The notes beneath the pieces are model-generated. The model was not told where the DNA came from. It searched no databases and saw nothing but the letters and a program-made list of their open reading frames with translations. From Lasiodiplodia sp. COLG20 (taxonomy: Eukaryota > Ascomycota > Dothideomycetes > Botryosphaeriales > Botryosphaeriaceae), in contig VNWV01000010.1 in NCBI GenBank assembly GCA_009801085.1, positions 124,001 through 188,000 on the forward strand: 64,000 nt of DNA, read 5' to 3'. This document shows positions 10,233-24,659 of the stretch, piece by piece. The position numbers and the translations under genes were made by a program. The stretch's first letter is position 1. Each line of letters starts with the position of its first letter.

Positions 10233-11801
10233 ATGGATCACCACGAGTCCGCTGCCCACGAGCTGCTCGCCATGTCGCAGGAAGAGCGCCTGCACCCAGC
10301 CGCGCGCCCGCGCCTGCCGTCGCAGGAATCCGCCTCGGACCACAGCGCTGGCAAGAGCGACCGCGACAAGTACCAATCGCCCAACCCGCCCTCTTCGTCC
10401 ATAACGCCGCCTCCCTCGTCGCAGGTCCCGCCTGCTCCGCCTAGCCGGACTTCCATCCGCACCCCGACCCCGCCTACGCCCGTCTTGTCGTCGCCGCCGC
10501 CTACATCGCGTCCCAGCGCCCAGGTCGGTGCGCCTGCGCTGTCCTTCACCCTCGAGCAGATCAATGGCGCCGCGCCTGAGGAGCTGCGCGACATTGCGGC
10601 AGAGCTGATGGTTGCGCTGCGGGAGTCTCGCACCTCCGCGGCCCATCACAAGCTTCAGTACAATATGCTGTGCATGGACAGCGTCGAGGCGCAGAATCGC
10701 ATGGCCGTCGAACTTGCTATGGCGCAGCGCGAGGTCGAAGTTCTCCAACAGGCTGAGGAGCGCCGACGGAACGACATCGCTTCTCCTCACCAGAGCATGC
10801 AGCAGACGGTCAGCCCTGCAAACGCCGCCCTGTTGAACGAAATGAGCCGACACATCCAGATCCTCCAGAACGAGAACGAGGAACTCAGAGACATGTTGGA
10901 CCACTCGAAACGCGTAACCGAGCGCAGGGAGGGGGAGATTGCCGGCCTGGTCGAGGAGAATGACCGCCTACGAGGCCGGATTCGGAAGAACAGGGACCAT
11001 TTGAATGGCATCCTGGGGGACGTGTACGACAATGGTACACCAATGTCGATTACAAGCACGCCGCGGTACCCAAATACCCCTCGCAGCCGGAACCGGGCCC
11101 ACACTGTGAACGACCCTAGGAAGCGCTCAGAGCAAGCCTTTGAAGCCTTGCTGCTTGCCGACAAGATGTTGAGCGAGAAGACCACGACGGCACCAGCGAC
11201 ACCTACCAGGGGACACCACCCACCGAAGGCACGCTTTAGTCATACCCGCGGAGCTCAGTCTCTCTCTTCAATGCCAGCCACACCTAACAGCAGATCCAGA
11301 CCGCCGCAGCAGCCTAGTACAGTGGCTGTTCCTCGTACTCCGCCAAGCTACCGCCCTGCGAATCAAGCTCCGCGGTCTGCTCCGGCCGCGAACATGCCCA
11401 AGTCACGTCGCCGAGAGAGCACTGACTCAACCATTACAGCCTCAAGCAACGAGAATGTCATCAACGAGTCCGACAAGGACACTGAGATTGACGAATCACA
11501 AGCCAGCCAGATGGCATCAAGTATGTTGCGGCGAACCCCACAGCACTACACCATGGGTGGATCGCCACATGCCAGCCAGAGCCAGAGTCAAAGCCATGGA
11601 AACAGAGGTAACTCGATCCAAGCAAAACTCTTCGGCCAGGTCAAGAAACCTGGGGTAGGACGCCCCGCAGAAAAAGAGAAGCGAAGCATTTCTGGCGTTG
11701 AGGACAGTGAGCCTGGAAACTCAGCGAAAAGGAGTCGCGTTAATGAGAGTGGCATTGGCCTAGGGATCGGAGGAGTGAGCAGTAGCCCGAAAACGTCGTA
11801 A
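10233..11801 (+). CDS. Coiled-coil, Ser/Pro-rich hypothetical protein
   Basis: Single exon, 522 residues from the first in-frame ATG (accactATGg). Residues about 1-100 are Pro/Ser-rich. About 105-265 form two charged heptad-rich coiled-coil blocks (for example AVELAMAQREVEVLQQAEERR, then ILQNENEELRDMLDHSK and VEENDRLRGRIRKNRDHL). The rest is disordered with many TP/SP sites (TPRYPNTPRSRNR), basic clusters that could serve for nuclear import, and the tail NSIQAKLFGQVKKP. I do not recognise a named family. It looks like a filamentous-fungus regulatory or scaffold protein with possible proline-directed kinase sites. It shares a divergent promoter with the LRR/SxIP gene, which may mean co-expression, but no function is assigned. 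Confidence 0.75.
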   Translation: MDHHESAAHELLAMSQEERLHPAARPRLPSQESASDHSAGKSDRDKYQSPNPPSSSITPPPSSQVPPAPPSRTSIRTPTPPTPVLSSPPPTSRPSAQVGAPALSFTLEQINGAAPEELRDIAAELMVALRESRTSAAHHKLQYNMLCMDSVEAQNRMAVELAMAQREVEVLQQAEERRRNDIASPHQSMQQTVSPANAALLNEMSRHIQILQNENEELRDMLDHSKRVTERREGEIAGLVEENDRLRGRIRKNRDHLNGILGDVYDNGTPMSITSTPRYPNTPRSRNRAHTVNDPRKRSEQAFEALLLADKMLSEKTTTAPATPTRGHHPPKARFSHTRGAQSLSSMPATPNSRSRPPQQPSTVAVPRTPPSYRPANQAPRSAPAANMPKSRRRESTDSTITASSNENVINESDKDTEIDESQASQMASSMLRRTPQHYTMGGSPHASQSQSQSHGNRGNSIQAKLFGQVKKPGVGRPAEKEKRSISGVEDSEPGNSAKRSRVNESGIGLGIGGVSSSPKTS

Positions 11802-12412
11802 AGCATCGAGTTGGAGTGTCTTACGATTGACGACTTTTTGTCGGTGTTGATGGCGTATTTGTTGATTCAGGTGAGAAAAATGAGGCTAGGTACCGTTTCA
11901 TTGTAGCCTGGTTGTTAATTGGTCCGGAGCGTGATTCCCTCATTGTATGGCGGTCTCTCTTGGTGTTGAATGGAAACCTCAGGCAGGATACCTTCTCGTT
12001 CAAGTTTCAGTGGCCTACTTGGAATGGACTGGGAATAGTCGATGGCAGGACTGTAGTAAATAGCGACATTACGAAATAAATCTGCATTGCATTGCCGGAA
12101 AAAAAAATAGAGGTTTGATGTCTCGAGATGCGTACTGGCCGAAGCAAGGTGAAAAAGTGTGGTCACGCATTGCTTCTGTATGAGGGCTACCAGAACAGGG
12201 CGAGCATTTGACGTGAGTTCAAGGGCGAGTTGACAGCGGAGGTTCGGCTGGGGGCCAAGTGAAACGAGCGGAAAGCTTCCCCATGCGGCAGTCCGTCGCA
12301 CCAGTCTCCGCCGCCAAGTCAACCCCCCGTCACGTCTCCGTCGCAAACACGCTGTCGCTCCCGCCCTTCGCTTTGCTAATACCCGTCTAATCCTAACTTC
12401 CATGGGCCAGTC
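11802..12412. other. Intergenic, no gene seen
   Basis: 3' region of the coiled-coil gene followed by the PER1 promoter. Open frames here are short and not conserved in appearance. Confidence 0.6.
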
Positions 12413-13632
12413 ATGAGAGTAGCAACTCCCGGCGCGCCATGGCTCCTCAGCGCAGCGCTCGTCGCGTTGCTGCTGCTCGCAGGCACGGCGCATGCCTCAC
12501 TGGGTGACCGCCTACCGGACTTCAAGGATTGCGTGAAGGTAAGTGCTCGATGCGCCAGTTGTATTTCATCCTAGGCCACGCGAGCGAAGCTGAGCGACAC
12601 CAAGCACAATTGACGGCGGAAAAGTAATCTAAAAGCTAACATGTTTCATCAAAATAGGTGTGCACTGAATCCAACTGCGAAGGGCCAGACCAACCGCCCA
12701 TCCGTACGTCTCCTTCCCTCCCACCGTCCACTATGAGCCAATCGTCTACCGAGCATTTCACCCCCGATTGAATCACATAGCACAAGCCTTTCTGACACTA
12801 TGAAGCCCTCCGGCACCGGCTCCTCCTTTGGGACTGCCCGTCGGAATGCGACTACACCTGTCAGCACATCGTGACGGACAAGCGGCTCGCCCGGGACCCG
12901 CCGTACCGGTCGCCGGTGCTGCAATTCCACGGCAAGTGGCCGTTCCACCGCTTCATGGGCATGCAGGAACCTTTCTCGGTCCTCTTCTCGCTGCTCAACT
13001 ACCTCGCCCACGCGTGGGGCATCTCGACGGTGCGGGCCCGCATTCCAGACACGTACCCGCTGCGCCGCTACTACATTGTCTTCGGCTATTTTGGCCTGAA
13101 CGCGTGGACCTGGTCGATGGTCTTCCACACGCGCGACTTCTCCTTCACCGAGAAGATGGACTACTTCGGCGCGGGCGCCTCGGTTCTCTATGGCCTGTAC
13201 TACACCCCGATCCGTATCTGGCGCTGGGACCGCTCTGATCCGCCCTACCCTTCCGTTCGCCGTGCCTGGACTGCCCTCTGCCTACTGCTGTACGCTGCCC
13301 ACGTCGCATATCTGACCCTGTGGAGGTGGGACTACACGTACAACATGGCCGCCAACGTCGCCGTCGGCATCGTGCACAATCTCATGTGGTCCTGGTTCGC
13401 CATCGAGCGCTACCGCCGTCTTAAGCGCACATGGGCCGCCTGGCCCGGTCTGATTGTTGCATGGATCATCATGGCCATGAGTCTCGAACTGCTCGACTTC
13501 CCACCCTGGAAGGGCATGATCGATGCCCATAGCTTGTGGCATCTAGGCACCGTCCTGCCCACCGTTTGGTGGTACATGTTCTTGATCAGGGACGCCGAGG
13601 AGGACTTACAGGGCGCGAGGTTGAAAGCGTGA
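12413..13632 (+). CDS. PER1: PER1/PGAP3-type GPI-anchor remodelling phospholipase
   Basis: Exons 12413-12538, 12658-12703 and 12806-13632 encode about 332 residues. Exon 1 gives a signal peptide (MRVATPGAPWLLSAALVALL, cleavage near AHA-S). The lumenal part has the family's cysteine pattern, DCVKVCTESNCEGPD, then LLLWDCPSECDYTCQHIV and FHGKWPFHRFMGMQEP, which appear only after splicing. Several hydrophobic segments follow, with the conserved FHTRDF, the YTYNM region and the late D-x-x-S-L-W-H (DAHSLWHLGT), all CREST-superfamily hallmarks. Per1 removes the sn-2 acyl chain of GPI anchors in the ER so that a saturated chain can be added. The 3' end faces YAK1 across about 1.85 kb. Both introns carry standard donors (GTAAGT, GTACGT). 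Confidence 0.93.
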
Positions 13633-15484
13633 TCTTGGTTGTTTTGCGAACATAGAGGAACATGCGAGTTTGAGATCGGGAGCGAGACTGGAGGGACGAT
13701 ATTGCTTCTTCTTTTTCTTGCTCTTTTCTCAACCTCCTCTTCCATCTTCATCACCTTCTGTCGTTGGCACACTTGCAGGTTGGATTAGCGATCCAAACTT
13801 CTGCCGCCCCTATCTTCAAATCATTCATCTGCGTCCCTCCTTAGCGTTCCTAGATAACGTCTTCAAGCAGCGCTAGCTTGACGCCGATGTCCTGGTTTTT
13901 CTTTCCAATCATATGGGTTACATGTCGCGGAATAAACACCAGCTCTTCCCAGGTGACCAGAGAAGACAGCCGGAACCCTTGATCAAACCCATCCCATCAT
14001 CGGTCCATTTCAAATCAATAAAACACGGGTGACACAAGGGGCGAAAATAAACTAACATCCATTAACTACCAAAGGCCCCTTCACATCCCTGCCAGACCCC
14101 ACAAAAACAGCATGAGCAAGACGTCATCGCTGCTTCTTTACTTTCCCATAGCAAGTCTGCTGAAATGTTTACCTCGCATACTTCTGCGATATAGAAAGTG
14201 TAGATATCTTTCTCCCAAAAAGAGGAACAAAGGACCGGGCCTTATCGAGAGAACATGCTGATCGAGGCGGCAACCAGTACAGGCCGAGAGGGAGGGGGAA
14301 AATTAACGCACTGCGTCGTCACGAGGCGTTACAGACCCTGTGGAACAGTGCATACACGGAAGACAGGAGACGGGTATCAAAGACACTCGTACCCGGTTCA
14401 AATCGGCATCAGACGCCGGTATCTAATGAACGATGAAAACCCGTATGAAGGGTAGGAGGCGAAGCACGCAGACGAGTTATTTATGCACGAGGGAACAGAT
14501 TTAAACCCTAAAGGGTTCAAAAGGGTTTGGTATATTTCTCCTCACGATACCCCTCGCATCGTTCTGTTCTTTTCTTGCCAACATGGGTCTCTCTTCTCCT
14601 TGCACAAACTCACTCGCTCATTCAGCAGAAAACAAAAAAACTTTGGCGGCACATGGAGAAACCAGCAGCAGCATCGTAAAAGGAAAAGAAGACAATTTTC
14701 CTTCCCTTCCTCTTCACTCTCGTGTCATCCCCTCAGCGGCATCTTCAGTATGAAAGAAATCAAATCATCTTTCATCAGGCACGAACCACCAGCCTTCGAT
14801 ATCCATTGACAACAAGGGATGGTGAAAAAGGAAGAGAAAAGAAAGAGGAAAGGGGGGGAAAGGCAAAAGGAAAAAGAAAAGAACAACTGCAACCCTGACT
14901 CAGTACCATCATCGTTCTGTCCGCTCCTCCTGATAAGCAAATACAAGCCCCGCCTTCGTTATGACTGCTGCCGCTCCTGCCCACGGAACCTTTGATTTTC
15001 ATGCGTATCCTTGCCATCACAATCACCCTTGCGCATGCTATTTGCACCCTAAGTCTCTGCTCTCCGTTGAAATCCCTGGCCCATGATCCCTGCTAGCGAC
15101 TAATTGATGGTATGCCATTTCCTCCTGGACGCTACGAATCCGTGTCGACAGAATTGACGCGATGAAGCAGGGGCGAAAGTCATCGACTAACCTCTCCACT
15201 ACTGAACATTGGGACGCGTTGATGTCCCGCCGCTGGGAGAAGTTGCCAGCACTTCCCCTTCCTCCTTCCACAACCTGCAACACGTTCCAGGGCTAACCCG
15301 GCAACGACTCATAAGGATATCCGCTGCTCTTGATGAGCGTAGGGTAGAGGCCGAAAAAGTCCACAAAGGAGGCTCCCACCCTGTTCTACGCCATAGAAGC
15401 ATAAGATAATGACCTTTCGAAAAGAGACGGTGGTGACTCTGGGAATAGATCTCAATTTGGTTCTCCAGGCATCGTTTGAACCCC
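13633..15484. other. Intergenic, convergent PER1 / YAK1 3' region
   Basis: About 1.85 kb without a supportable gene. It contains an uninterrupted purine-rich plus-strand tract (about 14818-14884), which reads as pyrimidine-rich in the YAK1 direction. A box-B-like GGTTCAAATC at about 14395 has no matching box A or cloverleaf. YAK1 probably has a long 3' UTR here. Confidence 0.55.
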
Positions 15485-18571
<3,087 letters not shown>

Positions 18572-21121
18572 GGCGACGGCTGGGCTGCTTCGGGGGAGGT
18601 GGGGGAGGGTCGGCTCAGGTGCGCATAAGGTGAAGCTGGTGAGCGCGTGGGTGGGTGGAGAGCGGCGCCCGGCGGGCGCGTGCGAGAGATGCGAGAGGGA
18701 ACGAGAGAGAAGAGGGAGCTGGCGGGCGACACGTGGTGGGTGCGGATGCGTCAATCCTGGGGTTGTCGTCGTTCGCGGCAGCAGCGATAAAGATAGTGAT
18801 AGGTAGAGCCTGAGAGGCTTGTCGGGCGGGCGCGAGGGCGTCAAGGGCCAAGGTCACGAAGACGCTCGCTCGGCGGGTATGCGGCTCGCGCTGCAGGACG
18901 AGGCGCTGAGGCGGATGCGTTGGGCAGACTTGAGGACGACAGGCTGCGTCAGGTTGCCGGGCTGGGCTCAGAGCTCCAGCAGCCAGCTTGTCGTGGTGCT
19001 GGGCCTCAGGCTGCCTGGCAACCATCAATGCAAGCGGCCACTCAGCGCGCGCAGCCAAGGATCCGCCCATCTCTCTCTGCTACCGCGCACGCCATCCATC
19101 GTCGAGCCCGTCCGGCCGTCATCGTCGTCATCGCCGCGCACGTTCGCCGCGCGAAGCACTCTGGCCTCCGCACAAAGCGACGCGCCTTTGTGCCAGACGG
19201 GCGCAGGCAGCTCAGCCGTGTCTAGACCATCTCACGAGACAGCACGCTGCCCTCAGCCCACGCTGCTCTGCCGTGGAACTGGACGACGCTGAGATGATCG
19301 CAGTTTCCTGAAATTTGCTAGGGACCAGCCACGCCCGCCTTGCGTCACCACGCCAGGTGGCTGCCGCCGGTGAGCCCTCTCTCCTCGCTCCCCTCCACAA
19401 CAAGCCGCCGCAAAGGGCAAGACCCGGTGCCTGGCAGGGGTCGAGCCGCCCTCTTGCCCGAGCGGGTAGGTGGATTCTCCAACAACGCCGTCGACCACCA
19501 CCAGAGAGGGCCGTTTGTGTGTTTGCGCTGCCGCCCGAGCCCGCGCGTATCAGCTGCCTCTTCCCGCTGAGCATTCGCCGAAAACATGCGCTTTTCGTAT
19601 ACTGGAGATGGCCGCCAATCTTTTGGTTCGAACGATGTGCGCTCGGCATCCAATCAAGTCGCCACAACCGGACCTGCCCCAGGTGCAGAGCGCACGAGTT
19701 CCAGAGCCGGGAGCGTATGGTAGCCGAGGCGCGCTTACAACGCCTTCGGCACCTACCCGAGCACGCCAATCGCGGCGAAACCTCCCCATGAGACCTCCTT
19801 TGTCCGCCTTCCTCTACGCCAGCCAAGGAACACGATTCTCGTTGACGCAGGTACCGTGTAACGGCGTCTGGCTTGCGCTTCCCGCCATCGCGCTGTTGGC
19901 CCTTCATCCGTGGGTGATGATGATGCCAAGCAGTGCTGCAACTCAAACTGTAAGAAGCGATGAAGGCACGGGAAGCTTCCTGATGGAACGCACCCAAATC
20001 TTGACACACTGAGTTTGCTACCTCCATGTCCACGCCTTGAATCACCTTCCTGCAGATCTTTGGTCAGCGTGCACGAAACAAGGGGCGCTCTCGCCAGCTG
20101 GAGAGCAGTGGAGTGCGAGCAAAGAGCTCAGCTTGGACCTATTCTCGTTTTTGCCGTGCTAGACGGCCCACAAACAGACAAGACCATCTCTGCAGATCTC
20201 TTCTGTCAAGCTCCGCTACGTGTAAGGGCCTCGCTTGGGGCCCGGCTTTCGCAGCTGAAACAGCACATCTGCGCAGCAACTCGGCTTTCCTTCCGACAAC
20301 ATCAACATGGCCGCTATTGTGTAGCGCTCCAATTTACCAAGGAGGATTGACGTCAAACTATTGAACCCCCGTAAAAGGCGAGCAATGACTCAATGCTACA
20401 CTGCTAACATGGACAGAAGAACGTCATGTAGTCAATTATGCTCTTAATGTTTGCGATGTGGCCAATGCTGATATTGAGCAAAGCTCTCGCATCATCTCAT
20501 CCAGCTGGCGCACCAATTGTCCGGAAACGGCGTTCTACAAATCAGGTTTCCCGATATCATTTCCAAAACCAAAATCACATTCCAGGCACCGTCTGACAAT
20601 CTCTTTGTACTGCCCGCTGAGTTGCATCGGCTTCTGAGCTAGCTTTCCCGTCATAACGATGCAACTACTTCTTCTATCGCGGCTTTGACTACGTCCGCAT
20701 CCTCCCTCCTACTTCACCTCTTAGGCTACGTCGTCCTTAAATCCTACCGCTTTCGTACTTCGTAGTTTTAGTAGGATTGATTCGAGCAATCTGTCATGAT
20801 GATGAAGCCGTTCACCCGTAGATGAGCTCCAATAAGCGCCTAAGCATGTGGCCCGGGAGGTAAAGTATGAGGACAAGTGCGGAGGAGATAGGTGCTGGAG
20901 CCGCTTAAACGATCCACAGCTCATATCGAAACCTCACTGTACGATGCTTCAAGTTTTGGGTCCTCTACGGACTTCTTTTACAGCGTAGCTGCACTGGACC
21001 TTCATCATGTCTTCATTGCACGCCAACACGCATGTGTTTGAGCTGAAATAGTACCTCTCGAGAAGATTGATAGCTAATCTTGTTGAACTAGGCTAACCCT
21101 GTTCATAATCTTATATTCATG
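18572..21121. other. Gene-poor region upstream of YAK1
   Basis: About 2.5 kb. The first 1.3 kb is GC-rich and probably holds the YAK1 promoter and long 5' leader; the rest is more AT-rich 3' flank of the aldo-keto reductase. Frames of up to 277 residues occur (for example minus 20045-19212), but their translations are Arg/Ser-rich without domains and no splice series links them. No RNA gene was seen. Confidence 0.55.
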
Positions 21122-22300
21122 CTACAACTCGGCCGGCCTCAGCGCCTTTGGCGTCTCAACCCAGTCAAAGTTCCCGAGTGACCTGGTCAACCACACGTCA
21201 GCCGGGCCCTGCGCTGCCTTCGGCTTCGCGCCCTCCTGGAACATGGTGCCGCTGAGGAAAGTATGAGGGAATCCGGGATCAAAATCGTACGCCGACTCGA
21301 CCCTCTCGATCTCCTCCTCGGTCAAGGCCACGCTCAACGCATCGATGCTCCCCTGGATATGCTCCACCTTCCTACCGCCGACGATGGGGAAGACGTACGG
21401 CGTCTTCTGGATGACGTAGGCCAGCGCGACGCTCAGCAGCGGCACGCCCTTGGCGACCGCCACCTCCTCCAGCACCTGCGACACCTGCACGTCGCGCTGC
21501 GACAGCGGCACGAACTTGCGGCCCGGGTTGTTCTCGGCGCGGCGGCGGAAGCCCTCGGCGGTCTGGAAGCGGCCCTGGTTGAGGGTGCCGTACGGGCACA
21601 GGCCCATGCCCTCGTCGCGGCACATGGGGATGATGTCGCGCTCGAAGTCGCGCATGGCCGCGCTCCACATGCCCTGGTAGACGACGAAGGGCCGCAGCCC
21701 GTGGTCGCGCGCGTACTGGTTGCACTTGGCCACGATCCAGGCGGGCGTGTCCGAGATGCTGAGGTGGTGCACCTTGCCGGCGGACACGAGGTCGTTGAGT
21801 GCGTGCATCAGCTCCGGGATCGTGACCGAGTAGTCCCACCAGTGCAGGTAGAAGAGGTCGATGTAGGTGGTGCGGAGCTTGCGGAGCGAGTGCTCGAGCG
21901 AGAGGCGCATTGATTTGGTGCCGTTGCCGCCGTAGTTGGAGCCGATGGTGTCGGAGGAGGAGGACGGGTATGGTTTGGAGGGGGATGTGTATTTGGTTGC
22001 GAGAACCATCTCGTCGCGGTTCTGACGTGCTTCCATCCATTCGCCGACCCACATCTCCGACTCGCCATCTTGGTAGGTATTTGCTGTGTCGATGAAGTTG
22101 CCGCCATTGGTGTAGAAGGTGTCGAGGATAGCAAAGGCTTCTTCCTTGGTGATTTCTCCGTAGCGCTCCTGGTGGCTGGTGCCAAAGGTCATGGCGCCGA
22201 GGCAGAGGGGCGACACACGGAGCGACGCCGTTGGCGCCAGCTGACGGTGCCGAGCAAGGAGAGACTTGGGCTTGTCAGCGGGAACGCCGGGAGGTGCCAT
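21122..22300 (-). CDS. Aldo-keto reductase (AKR9-like, norsolorinate/aryl-alcohol type)
   Basis: Intronless, 392 residues. The sequence has the AKR (beta/alpha)8 barrel landmarks: LCLGAMTFG; FIDTANTYQDGESE with catalytic Asp71 and Tyr76; ATKYT with Lys103; LHWWD with His153; and the late NADPH-binding part, PIVGGRKVEHIQGSIDAL. The long form and the GNFIDTAN/EEFIG-type organisation resemble fungal aryl-alcohol dehydrogenases and the norsolorinic acid reductase group (AKR9). It should reduce aldehydes or ketones with NADPH in the cytosol. It stands alone: no polyketide synthase or other biosynthetic gene lies within the window, so a role in a metabolite cluster cannot be claimed. The start is the only ATG ahead of the conserved region and lies just after an AT-rich promoter. 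Confidence 0.92.
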   Translation of the reverse strand: MAPPGVPADKPKSLLARHRQLAPTASLRVSPLCLGAMTFGTSHQERYGEITKEEAFAILDTFYTNGGNFIDTANTYQDGESEMWVGEWMEARQNRDEMVLATKYTSPSKPYPSSSSDTIGSNYGGNGTKSMRLSLEHSLRKLRTTYIDLFYLHWWDYSVTIPELMHALNDLVSAGKVHHLSISDTPAWIVAKCNQYARDHGLRPFVVYQGMWSAAMRDFERDIIPMCRDEGMGLCPYGTLNQGRFQTAEGFRRRAENNPGRKFVPLSQRDVQVSQVLEEVAVAKGVPLLSVALAYVIQKTPYVFPIVGGRKVEHIQGSIDALSVALTEEEIERVESAYDFDPGFPHTFLSGTMFQEGAKPKAAQGPADVWLTRSLGNFDWVETPKALRPAEL

Positions 22301-24659
22301 CTTGATTGAATGTGATCAGGGTATTGTCTGAGGAGGTGGTTGATACAAAGCGCAGATATTGGGGAAGGACCAGGACATATAAGTACTGAGGTTTGCATGC
22401 ACCATGAAGGCCCACAACTCTTTATGTCCGCCCGAATTCCGTAGAACTACTACTGAGTTCTCGTGCTATGAGCTCATAATACCTTCAAGTCCGGGGTCAA
22501 TGGAGTGGTGGCATGTATCCGAAGTTTCCCCTCGGCCGAAGGAGCTCTCGTCGTCGGCGTTCAGTTTGGGTCTCGTGGCTTATTGAGAGGAGTGGAGGGT
22601 ACGGAGGAAAGGATCATCTGTGAGAATAAGCCTCTTATGGTTTTTGTCGTGGTCCATGGACTCAATGAGTCCGGTTCCGGCCAAGAGCTGGCTTCTATGC
22701 TTCACTTCTTGCTCAACCACATCCAACACTTGCTCGTATATTCATAGACAACGAAAAAGCAGAGGGCTTAAAGTTGTAGCGAGATCACCTCTTAGCTAGT
22801 GAAAATAGCCTGATAGAGGCCCAAGTAGATCTAAGCTCATATCCGGCGGCTGTCGAAGCGGCAAGCCATGCCGGCGATATTTCTCCTGGGACAGGATCGA
22901 GCTTGTAGTTTTTACCATCCGTAAAGTTGGTGCGCAGGCGGCGCTGGCTGGTCAACAAGCGCATAGAAATTGTTCACGTCTAAGAGTAAACGGTGTGGTT
23001 GGAGGTGCCGGGCCTCGACTGTCTGGCTCAAGTAGATGGCCGGCGGTAGAAGGCCTTGTCGCCGCGGGCGGCCGATGGCTGAACTTGAATTTCATATGAA
23101 CTTTTCGCACATGCGGTAATTGCACCTTAGTAGGCAGGTGTCGGAGCATGACGCCAGTCAGAAGCGCTGTCAAGGGCCTTTATTGAATGAAGTCGCGTAA
23201 AGGACGAAGCTGCGGGAGTCAACGAGATTACCATCTCTACCACCGGTTCTGGTTTCGATGCGATTAAAAGCTTGAGCATGGTGACATAGAGGGCGAGCGG
23301 CTGTTGCTGGGTTCCCGGTTATATGTGCAAAGTCGTCGTTACGCTTTGACGTTATAAGCCAAAGACGTTTGGCAACGGCTTTGCCCTAGCTTAGACAGAC
23401 GCACGTAGCCCGGCTCGATAACGATATGGATGCTGTGGTAAGAGCGACAACCTGAAAAAAAGAAACTAAGTGGGTCACACTTAGGAATGGCGATGCGGGC
23501 GAAGAAAAAAGAAATAGAGCGGTGCGTCAAAAGGCAAAAAGCAACCGTAGGATCGTCACACCTTTCCACAATCCGCCAGCTGACCCTAACCCAGTGCAGG
23601 AACCGAAGTATGACACTTGGCTGGAATCGAACTCTTGGACTGCTTCGGGCGTTCACCTAAACGGGCAACCCACAAATCACAAACCCTCGGGTTTAACGCC
23701 TTTAAGGTTCTGGTGACAAGGCATAGTGCCGTAGCATGCTCCGTTGCGCTGACCATCTGTAATTGGAGCGCTTGCTTTCGCGGTTTATGTACTGCAGGGT
23801 CAGATACTGTGTCCTGTTGAGCTCACGCCTGGGGATGCTTGCCTGTGTTTGTTTCCCATCACCCGTCACTTCACTTCATCAGTCGCACGTCTAACACCGC
23901 GCAACAGCTCCAGGCGCACCGTATCTCAACGGAAACATCCACCTCAGCCAGAAATGCCCACCCGCTTCCTGGCAGCCAGCCATACTTGCGTCTTATCGCT
24001 TCGGACCTGCAGCCACTACGAGGCGCGAGCCTGGCCTGGCGCCTACGACAGCAACAACAACAACAAAGTGTGGCGGCTTATCCAAAAGCTGCCAAGCGTG
24101 ACCACCGCGCTGCAAAGGGGCCGCATGACCACACGAGGCTCTCTCGGACGCCGATGTGGTTGCTTCCCGCACGGCAGTTCACCGTTCTACACGGTCTATG
24201 CGATAGCAGCTTGGCGGTCAAGGGCGAACACGTGTACGGTGGCCCGCCTCTGAGGATGCTGTACGGTGAGGATCAAGTCGGGACCGAATTTGTGCGCATT
24301 TCAACGTCGACCCATTCCTGCACTTCGGCCATCATCTTCGTTAACCTGGACTGATTGGGAACAGCATCCTCAAGACGAGTTTTCAATGAACAAAGCGCTA
24401 AGAGAACCCACGAATGTAATGCTAGAGTACGAGCATTGAGCTTATCGCGAGAGATAGCGGCTATAAAAGGAAGAAGGAAGCGCCAAGTGTAATACATGTT
24501 GAAGCATGATCAAGCAAGAGGACAGAAGACTACCCCATCAGTGATGCGACTCAATCATTGAGAAGGCTGCCGCTTACCAGAAGATTCATGTGCCACAGAA
24601 TGCCCCGCGTGGTTGGTACTAAGTCCTGGTATCAAATAAACTCATAGCCGCCTATCCCT
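22301..24659. other. Gene-poor region, 2.4 kb
   Basis: Upstream of the reductase and downstream of the DUF7918 gene. No conserved frame was found. A (CAA)n run lies at about 24046-24062. A box-B-like GTTCGATTCC occurs on the minus strand near 23630, but no cloverleaf can be folded. A TATAAA-like element at 24462-24467 is followed only by a 21-codon frame. Confidence 0.5.

Noticed and set aside
9801..10904. 367-codon minus-strand frame opposite the coiled-coil gene
   Set aside because: Shadow of the sense coding frame; Arg/Gly-rich with no domain.
14385..14410. GGTTCAAATC box-B-like site
   Set aside because: No box A or acceptor stem at a suitable distance.
19212..20045. 277-codon open frame upstream of YAK1
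   Set aside because: Arg/Ser-rich, no domain, and an overlapping open frame on the other strand of equal quality.
23600..23765. tRNA-like element on the minus strand (box-B-like GTTCGATTCC, box-A-like TGGTCAGCGCAACGG)
   Set aside because: The two boxes are about 125 bp apart and the T-arm stem does not pair, so no cloverleaf forms. At most it is a decayed tRNA or SINE remnant.
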